From positions 148,624,763 to 148,688,762 of the forward strand of contig CM023451.1 of the NCBI GenBank assembly GCA_013339765.2: DNA of 64,000 bases, written 5' to 3'. Positions 59,301-64,000 of the stretch are shown piece after piece (position 1 is the first letter of the stretch; every line of letters begins with the position of its first letter). The notes below the pieces were generated by a model that was not told where the DNA came from, searched no databases, and saw only the letters and a program-made list of their open reading frames with translations. A program made the translations under genes and the position numbers. The DNA is from Haemaphysalis longicornis (Eukaryota; Arthropoda; Arachnida; Ixodida; Ixodidae).

Positions 59301-62300
59301 ACCACATGCTCCGTGCCAGGCAGTGGCCATGCTGGCCTCAATGGATGGCGCACCGTCCTTATAGGAGCCATGAAGAGAAAACACAAGTTTGGTTCATTCG
59401 AAAGATTGCCTCGTTAGAACCATAGCGACACCACTTATAACGCAAACTTCGCTCAAATAAGCTACATAATTAGGAAAAAAGGAAATGACCATGCGACCCA
59501 CCAGCTCATTTCCGCAACAGAACCTATGCCGTCACATGGGCTAAGCTCTGCGATTGGCGGAGGCCGGCAAAAGCAAACGCATGTTAGGCAGGGCTTACAG
59601 CTTGCATAGCGAGCTAAATGCCCGTGAAACATACTGCACATTCTTTTTATGACAAAGAACGGTGGAGTAAACGGTTGAAGGTCCGAACGAACTCGCAAGC
59701 GTGTGCGCCAATGCGTACGAAACTAGCGCCGCGGCCGAGCTCGACATCTCGCCGTCGCGCAGACGAATTTTCGGGTTCGAGGCTCTTCGGGGCCAACGAA
59801 ACGCTTTCCAGCACGCACAGCCGCGACCTTGCTTCGTATCGTAATCCCTTCACAGGAGGTTGGCCGTCATATCGCCAACAGCAAAGGTAAAAATAGAAAC
59901 GAGGGAGTAAGGAACAGCAAGAAGCGACGAGAAGTGCCAGTCGTCGCGTAAGTTTCGAATGGTGTTGGCTTGCTGCTGTCGTTACGAGCTCGTTTCCAGT
60001 TTACAACCACTGAAAACTTCCAGTTTGTTCAGTTACGGCAGGGACCCTTACGTTAGCTCACTCCTGGGACATGCTGGCGCTCGTCGCCGACTTCGTCAAA
60101 TCGCTCTCTGACCTTGGGGAAAAAAAATGCCGTAAAACACCGCGCATTGACGTTCGTATCTTTCTGGTCGAAGCAGAGAGCTCGCGCGAACGGCTTTCCA
60201 TACACGACACCGGCCAACTGGCATAGTGATACTGCTACTGAAGTTGAACTATTATTAACCGTATCAAAATACGGCACATACGTACCAGTCTATATTCGTC
60301 CGTCGCGACGGGGCTGACGAGGCAGCGGTGCCGACGGCTGGGCGTTCGTCTGTTGTGGCTATCAGCGGAATGGTCGCTTTCCCGTCCACCGGTATCCCAC
60401 AAACTCTTGCCGCTCGTGCACTTAGAAGCATTGAGCGTTTTTGTGGTGTGAGGTTGTTAAATGCAAGCCCGAGCTCCTCGGCGAGAGTTTTGTTCTCCGG
60501 ATCAGGCGATTCCATGACTAGGGCTGCGGGTGCACTAGGTTTTACTAGTATTTTTAAAATGGCCGCCGTCTCGATCGACTCCCGCGTGTGGGTGCTATAT
60601 GGAGTCGACATACTAAGTATCTGTTTCATGGACCGGCTCTATGACGCCATTGTACACGTCACGGAATGTTCAATTTTAGCGGGAGATTTAAAATTTTGGC
60701 TTTAAATTGCCTTATTTCTCAGTGAATAAAGCATCATTTGCTTCCGGGAAAGCGCTTGGGGTACTATGAAACACCTAATCTTTCGAATAAAACAAACTTT
60801 TGTTTTCTCTTCATGGCTCCTTTAATTCACCTGTCACACACACACACCGCCATACAGTGAGACGCACCAATCACCTGGGGCTCTAATTTTGTAGTAGCTC
60901 TCAAAAAATTACGGTTGGAACTTTGTGCACACACCAATTAGTTTCAAAACGAGTACAATCTTTGTGTAAGTATGCCATTCCCTACCTGCTGGTCCAATTA
61001 ACAACAGACGAGCGTTCGGCCACGGCATGACTTGTGGGGACTAGAGACGACAAGTTATAAATGTTCTCCGTTACTCAATACCATGGCAGTTTTCCTCGAC
61101 ACGTGCTTACTACCACTGGTATGGCATGCAGTACGTGGAGCTTTCAGACTGCATCACGGCGCAAGTTACTGCTCGAGTCGCAACTAGGGATGAGTAATCA
61201 CTAATTAATTACACTGGAAAGACGAAATGAAAGGCAAACAAACAAAAAAAAACCCTATTCTGCATTGCACATCAGGATAGACATGACTAATATTTGTCCT
61301 GTCCTGTACTGCTTCCTTTTCCTTTATGCGCATGCCAGAGTTGAAAGCTTGCAGGAAGCAGCTGGAGTCAGCAGCTGTTTTGCGCTGCAGCTTATTGATG
61401 ACGCAATCACTGAGTGGATCTTTCAGTGCAAAAGCACTATTAGACTTCCTTGGCTGACTTCACGGATGTACAGTATCATTCATTTTGTGAAGCGTCACGT
61501 ATTTTCCAGTTTATAACTTGCTTGCGCAAAGGTTGATGTGAAGCAGATGTATGCAATGGGCAGACGTTAGGCCTAACGTCATGGTTTGAGGTTTCATGTC
61601 AACCAGCACCCGCAGCTCAAAGTACAATCTGTACAACGTTGCTAGGCACATGATAAGACTCAACTTGAAGGTAAGCCTAAACATAGGATGCTAAAGGGGC
61701 CATGAAGACAAAATACAAGTTTGTTCACTAAAAGGACTGCATTGTTCCGATAACAATGATCACCTTTTAATCCAAACTTTAAGCAAATAAGGAGAAATTA
61801 AGGAAAACATAAGAACCAATGGCAACTCCCTGGCCACTTTCTGGCAATTTCTTTACGATGTCACGGAACCTTGTTCGTGCGATTGGCGGCCCCGCCAGCC
61901 TAAGGAGGGACACTGGTCTTAAAACAACTTCTTTTAATTTTCAAGTAAAATTTGTGAAACTTGTCAGTCTGGCTGCTTTTTTCCCACTGATTTCAAATAT
62001 GTCATTATTTTTTTCAGTTGGTCAATTAGTTCCCAATGTAATTAGAGATAATTAGCCATTTTTGGAGGAACAATAGACAAAACAGTGTTGGCCATAAAAC
62101 TATAATCTTCATATCTTCCAATACTATGAACCCTGGTGAATGCAATAGGGAAGCAGTTCTTTGATGAATCGCTTGCAACTAATTTTACAGCTCATTCAAC
62201 TTTGGTGTTTCATTGATTGATTGTATTGTTTGTAGGGTTTAACGCGCCGACGCAATGCAGACGATGAGGCGCGCCATAGTGGAGGGCTACGGATTAATTT

Positions 62301-63611
62301 TGACCACCTGGGGATTGTTAACGTGCGCCGAAATCTCATGCACACGGGCGTTTTCGCTTTTCGTCTCCATCAGAAAAGCGGTCACGGCGGCCGGGAATCA
62401 AACCTGCAACCTCGCGCTCAGCAGCACAACACCTTAGCCACTGAGCCACCGCGGCAGGTTACAAATTACCACTTTGCCTACACCTTTAATCATCGCCAAC
62501 AGTATAAGTTGTTGCCCCATAGTACCTTTAAAAGTGCTCCTCAGATTCTGTGATTCTCATGAATTCGCTAGCACCCATACATTAAAGCTAATACTTTAGG
62601 CTTTAAAGCTTGTGAATTAGATAATGCAACTTGATTTCTAAAATATAACATCTTTTTTTTTTCTTAGGAGTAGAAGTACTTTGTAGCTTATTCCCCAAAA
62701 CTATGTCTTCCTTGAACTACGACAAAGAATTACTCCCATGGTTTTGTTGCAATCCCTGGTTCTTCTTTAGTCCAGAGGCATTTTCCGTACTTGACTATTT
62801 GGTGGGCAGATGAGCACAAAGAACGTGGGCACAAAGAAATTGTGTGACACGTCCGCAAAGTAATGGCACAACATGTTGCATAACTTCAAACTTATGCCAC
62901 ATGAAAACTGCCGGCATATTTTGCTCTGAATCGTAACATACCACACTGAATGCGAACACCTTACAGGTTTAAAAAATCACCTCAAGACCAGTGCCTTTCC
63001 TTCAAAGACAATAGCAAAGACAATAGCATAAGGCTGCTTCGTTGACAGAATTAGCATAATGGCATTTGAAAAGTCCATCTCAAAAGATTATGCGTGCACT
63101 AAAATGGTCAACACGGATTCACTCTCCATGACCCCTTCCAACCCCCCGTTTGGAAAACGGAATATAAAGGTATACTGAACCCTCCCGTATTGCTGCATCC
63201 TTTCCGAGGCAAGCCAGACTTCAAAGGTAACAGGAAACAGTTGGAGTGACAAAACAGTTGGAGCAGCTGCTTTGCCCCGCTGCTTGTTGATAACGCAATC
63301 CCCAAGCGGTTTTTTTCTTTTTTTTTTTGCAAGTTACAGCAATGCTGCATTAGTTTTTTTAAACAACATTATATTCCCCTATAAAACATGTTCCTCACTA
63401 TGTTCTTGAAAAAACCAAATGTGGTTCACAAGGGACAAAGACCCGAGTAGCGCCCACAAACAAGCACTAGTACTCACCTCTTCTTCAATCAGCTCATCTG
63501 CCGTGGCACTGAGAAAAGCAGAGACGGCCCGGTCGTCCGTCAAGTCGAAGCCCTCTGTCACAGCATCGGAACGCCGCTTCAGCCTGGCTGCCATAAAAAC
63601 GGGCCTGAAGG
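50236..63611 (-). CDS. Sulf1: Extracellular heparan-sulfate endosulfatase (Sulf1/2 family), 3' half of gene, six exons
   Basis: Sulf enzymes are secreted and remove 6-O-sulfates from heparan sulfate at the cell surface, which tunes Wnt, FGF and other ligands. Exons, in transcript order: 63611-63478, 57975-57456, 54971-54799, 53286-53144, 52781-52664, 50315-50236. They encode the end of the basic hydrophilic domain, then the conserved C-terminal region: CFTHDNNHWKTAPLWT, PFCFCQNANNNTFWCLRT, INETHNFLYCEF, YDMRTDPYQ and a short helix with ERLKRCKG. These match vertebrate SULF1/SULF2 closely. Phases agree at every junction except inside the second exon, which needs two frame changes. The N-terminal catalytic sulfatase domain is encoded outside the window. 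Vertebrates have two paralogues, and the symbol follows the single arthropod gene. Confidence 0.92.
50371..51226. mobile_element. TTAA-type MITE (GGAGCCATGAAGA family), copy C
   Basis: Left terminus AGGCGTGCAGACAAAA, with AGTTTGTTTTATTCGAAAGA just inside. Right terminus is the complement of AGGGGCCATGCAGGCAAAAA, with GAGGCAATCTTTCGAGTGAA just inside. The outer TTAA has decayed on both sides. The interior (ACATGTA, CTAGTGGGTC, GGCCATTCCC) is shared with copy A in inverse orientation. It sits in the last Sulf intron, about 55 bases from the acceptor at 50316. Confidence 0.75.
52664..52781 (-). CDS. Sulf1: Sulf exon (helical segment near the C terminus)
   Basis: 118 bases, phase 0 in and phase 1 out at donor GTGGGT (52663). 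It encodes LRNAVHDLSSEEVQELHNSL and ERLKRCKGSRECHMR, matching the vertebrate LMNAVNTL...LRSCKGYKQC segment. If the donor is not used, the frame stays open for 36 more codons to a stop at 52553, giving an alternative C terminus. Confidence 0.92.
53144..53286 (-). CDS. Sulf1: Sulf exon (Cys-rich conserved core of the C-terminal region)
   Basis: 143 bases, phase 1 in and phase 0 out; acceptor ATCTCAG, donor GTTTGT from 53143. It encodes GPFCFCQNANNNTFWCLRT, INETHNFLYCEFITGF and YDMRTDPYQ, colinear and near-identical in pattern with vertebrate SULF proteins, including four Cys and the WCLRTINETHNF signature. Confidence 0.96.
54082..54319 (+). mobile_element. Full-length tRNA-derived SINE in Sulf intron
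   Basis: The head has an A box TGGCTCAGTGG and a B box GGTTCGATTCC at the spacing of a pol III internal promoter. The body is AGGCGAAAAGCAAAAACGCC, CCAGGTGGTC and AATCCAGAGCC, with an AATCAATCAAT tail. A 16-bp duplication with one mismatch (TATTTTGGCTTCGTAC / ...CATAC) lies at 54066-54081 and 54320-54335. It is antisense to Sulf. Confidence 0.93.
54799..54971 (-). CDS. Sulf1: Sulf exon (basic region and first conserved C-terminal motif)
   Basis: 173 bases, phase 2 in and phase 1 out. Acceptor CTCTCCCAG lies before 54971 and donor GTATGT runs from 54798. It encodes QEEELGVEHARTKEEKLRRK, a Lys/Arg-rich run, then NCFTHDNNHWKTAPLWT. The last block is nearly invariant in SULF1/SULF2. An alternative donor two bases earlier would shift the frame, and the phase of the next exon excludes it. 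Confidence 0.93.
56066..56302 (+). mobile_element. Full-length tRNA-derived SINE in Sulf intron
   Basis: Same family: A box TGGCTCAGTGG, B box GGTTTGATTCC, body and AATCAATCA tail. Target duplication ATATTATTYTATC at 56053-56065 and 56303-56315. Confidence 0.93.
57105..57370. mobile_element. TTAA-type MITE (GGAGCCATGAAGA family), copy D, one end only
   Basis: Starts TTAA-AGGGGCCATGCAGACAAA and follows the left half of copy A (GGTTCATTCGAAAGATTGCC, AATCATACTGACACCACT, CATGCGACCCACTAGCTCAT). Similarity stops near 57370 with no right end, so the copy is truncated. It is within the Sulf intron before exon 54971-54799. Confidence 0.8.
57456..57975 (-). CDS. Sulf1: Sulf exon (hydrophilic/coiled-coil domain), two apparent frameshifts
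   Basis: Acceptor AG at 57977-57976, donor GTACGG from 57455 (phase 2, matching the next exon). From phase 0 the first frame reads RCGPEDHWCIAAG and IFNQEG. The conserved coiled coil KKERIDALIRPLRQKLEQLK and LRRTLKKHKSKH, aligned with the vertebrate segment ending HLKRRKPEECSC, is one base out of that frame. The final acidic stretch and CRCANGQQGTLVAN are one base out again. The exon is 520 bases, while joining its neighbours needs a length of 2 modulo 3. Likely break points are the four-C run at 57792-57795 and a site near 57590-57640. The long acidic run (GEE/GEEEEE) has no counterpart I recall in vertebrates. Confidence 0.82.
58122..58306 (-). mobile_element. 5'-truncated SINE in Sulf intron
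   Basis: Body only, on the minus strand (GGAGGCGAAAAGCAAAAACG, TTAAAGACCACC, AATCCAGAGCC), with a poly-A-like tail in place of (AATC)n. An imperfect duplication ACCYGAAATCT flanks it near 58105 and 58305. Confidence 0.78.
59359..60825. mobile_element. TTAA-type MITE (GGAGCCATGAAGA family), copy B, with unrelated internal cargo
   Basis: Left TTAT-AGGAGCCATGAAGAGAAA, right complement TTAA-AGGAGCCATGAAGAGAAA. Both subterminal regions match copy A to about 59630 and from about 60650. The ~1 kb between them does not match the interior shared by copies A and C. It is GC-rich, with a 121-codon minus frame at 60629-60264 and a GTACGT donor-like site in that frame near 60275. It lies within the Sulf intron 57976-63477. 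Confidence 0.8.
60264..60629 (-). other. Open frame inside MITE copy B, possible captured gene fragment
   Basis: A 121-codon frame whose inner ATG starts MESPDPENKTLAEELGLAF. The composition is protein-like rather than repeat-like, and it includes LLSARAARVCGIPVDGKA. I do not recognise it. A possible donor (GTACGT) lies near its end, and a further open frame (60277-60053) follows on the same strand. It could be the first exon of a host gene copied into the element, or chance coding. Confidence 0.3.
61330..61405. repeat. Low-copy repeat in Sulf intron (similar to 63205-63302)
   Basis: Shares GCCAGA.TT.AAAG, GGA..CAG.TGGAGT, CAGCTG.TTTGC..C and GCTTRTTGATRACGCAATC with 63205-63302. Unknown class. 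Confidence 0.55.
61693..61900. mobile_element. Diverged fragment of the TTAA GGAGCCATGAAGA family, copy E
   Basis: Begins CTAA-AGGGGCCATGAAGACAAA, then ACAAGTTTGTTCACTAAAAG and later GATGTCACGGAACC and GTGCGATTGGCGG, in the order seen in copies A, B and D but with many changes. The right end is not found. Confidence 0.6.
62215..62459 (-). mobile_element. Full-length tRNA-derived SINE in Sulf intron
   Basis: On the minus strand: head TGGCTCAGTGGCTAAGG, body AAGCGAAAACGCCCGTG, CCCCAGGTGGTCAAAATTAA, and tail ATCAATCAAT (plus-strand 62215-62224). A clear target duplication was not found. Confidence 0.88.
63478..63611 (-). CDS. Sulf1: Sulf exon (start of visible hydrophilic domain)
   Basis: 134 bases; AG at 63613-63612 on the minus strand, donor GTGAGT from 63477, leaving in phase 0. 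It encodes FMAARLKRRSD, AVSAFLSATADEL and a run of Glu. The basic-then-variable pattern resembles the vertebrate segment before the first conserved Cys pair of the hydrophilic domain, but conservation is weak. The acceptor is preceded by a (GT)n-T(n)-C(n) tract. Confidence 0.7.
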
Positions 63612-63613
63612 CT

Positions 63614-63655
63614 ACACACACACACACACAAAAAAAAAAGGGGGGGGGGGGGGGG
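63614..63655. repeat. Compound microsatellite (CA)n-A(n)-G(n) abutting a Sulf splice acceptor
   Basis: On the plus strand about eight CA, about ten A and sixteen G. On the Sulf strand this reads as a C run, a T run and (TG)n directly before TAG and the exon at 63611. Confidence 0.93.
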
Positions 63656-64000
63656 AAAGAAAAGTACATGTTAATTCGCAGCACCTGAAGTGGCCACAGA
63701 AATGTATACAAGAAACCACGCATGCGAGAATCAGAAACAAATTCCCCGCGGGATTAGTAAAAATGTGAAATATGCCCAAATGTGTTGTGTGCATTCTGAC
63801 GTGCATGCACACACACGCACACATGCACCCCTCACCCTTTAGCTGCAAGGTGAAAACAAGCACCCTCCTCTCCCTCTCTCTCCCACTAGGAGGAGGAGGA
63901 GGAGGACATGCCACCCGCCTTGCAGTAGCAATAATTTTGCCTCAACACCCTATCGTGAACACAAGGTTATCCTGTCGAGCAAATTTCCTTCCACTTTACT

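Overview
The window looks like nuclear DNA from a hard tick, most likely a metastriate ixodid. Three things suggest this: intron-bearing animal genes, a tRNA-derived SINE with an (AATC)n tail seen in at least six copies, and I-type LINEs plus a Ty3/gypsy-like gag of the kind common in tick genomes. The species call is inference. Identifications rest on recalled family sequences; no search was run.

Two recognisable host genes lie tail to tail. On the left, plus strand, is the 3' half of a vesicular glutamate transporter gene (VGLUT/SLC17 family). Five exons between 618 and 8487 encode the last transmembrane segments, and a sixth (9039-9203) encodes a glutamine-rich cytosolic tail and the stop. 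On the right, minus strand, is the 3' half of an extracellular heparan-sulfate 6-O-endosulfatase gene (Sulf1/Sulf2 family). Its six exons run from 63611 down to a probable stop at 50236 and encode the hydrophilic domain and the conserved cysteine-rich C-terminal region. The upstream exons of both genes lie outside the window.

The roughly 39 kb between the genes, and most of their introns, is repeat-derived. VGLUT introns hold an antisense LINE fragment, two adjacent Tc1/mariner-type MITEs with TA target sites, a TTAA-type MITE containing a SINE with target-site duplications, and long (TC)n and (TA)n tracts. Positions 11.2-26 kb hold no gene I can recognise: one short MITE, the second copy of a dispersed repeat and some microsatellites. 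Positions 26.05-27.1 kb are a degenerate ~50-bp minisatellite. Positions 27.1-30.6 kb are a decayed Ty3/gypsy-like gag with a candidate LTR. Positions 30.6-38.1 kb are a heavily interrupted I-type LINE on the minus strand. Positions 38.1-43.1 kb are a ~150-bp minisatellite split by a TTAA element and a second LINE. Positions 43-50 kb hold two more TTAA-flanked elements.

The most useful observations are these. (i) Single-base frame breaks interrupt otherwise conserved coding exons of both host genes (one in VGLUT, two in Sulf), which points to assembly indels or to damaged copies. (ii) Simple-sequence tracts make up the pyrimidine region at splice acceptors in both genes. (iii) Several TTAA-target element families are present, and one copy (59359-60825) has unrelated cargo that may be a captured gene fragment. 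(iv) The nested insertions allow an order of events to be reconstructed. I found no new defence or biosynthetic system.
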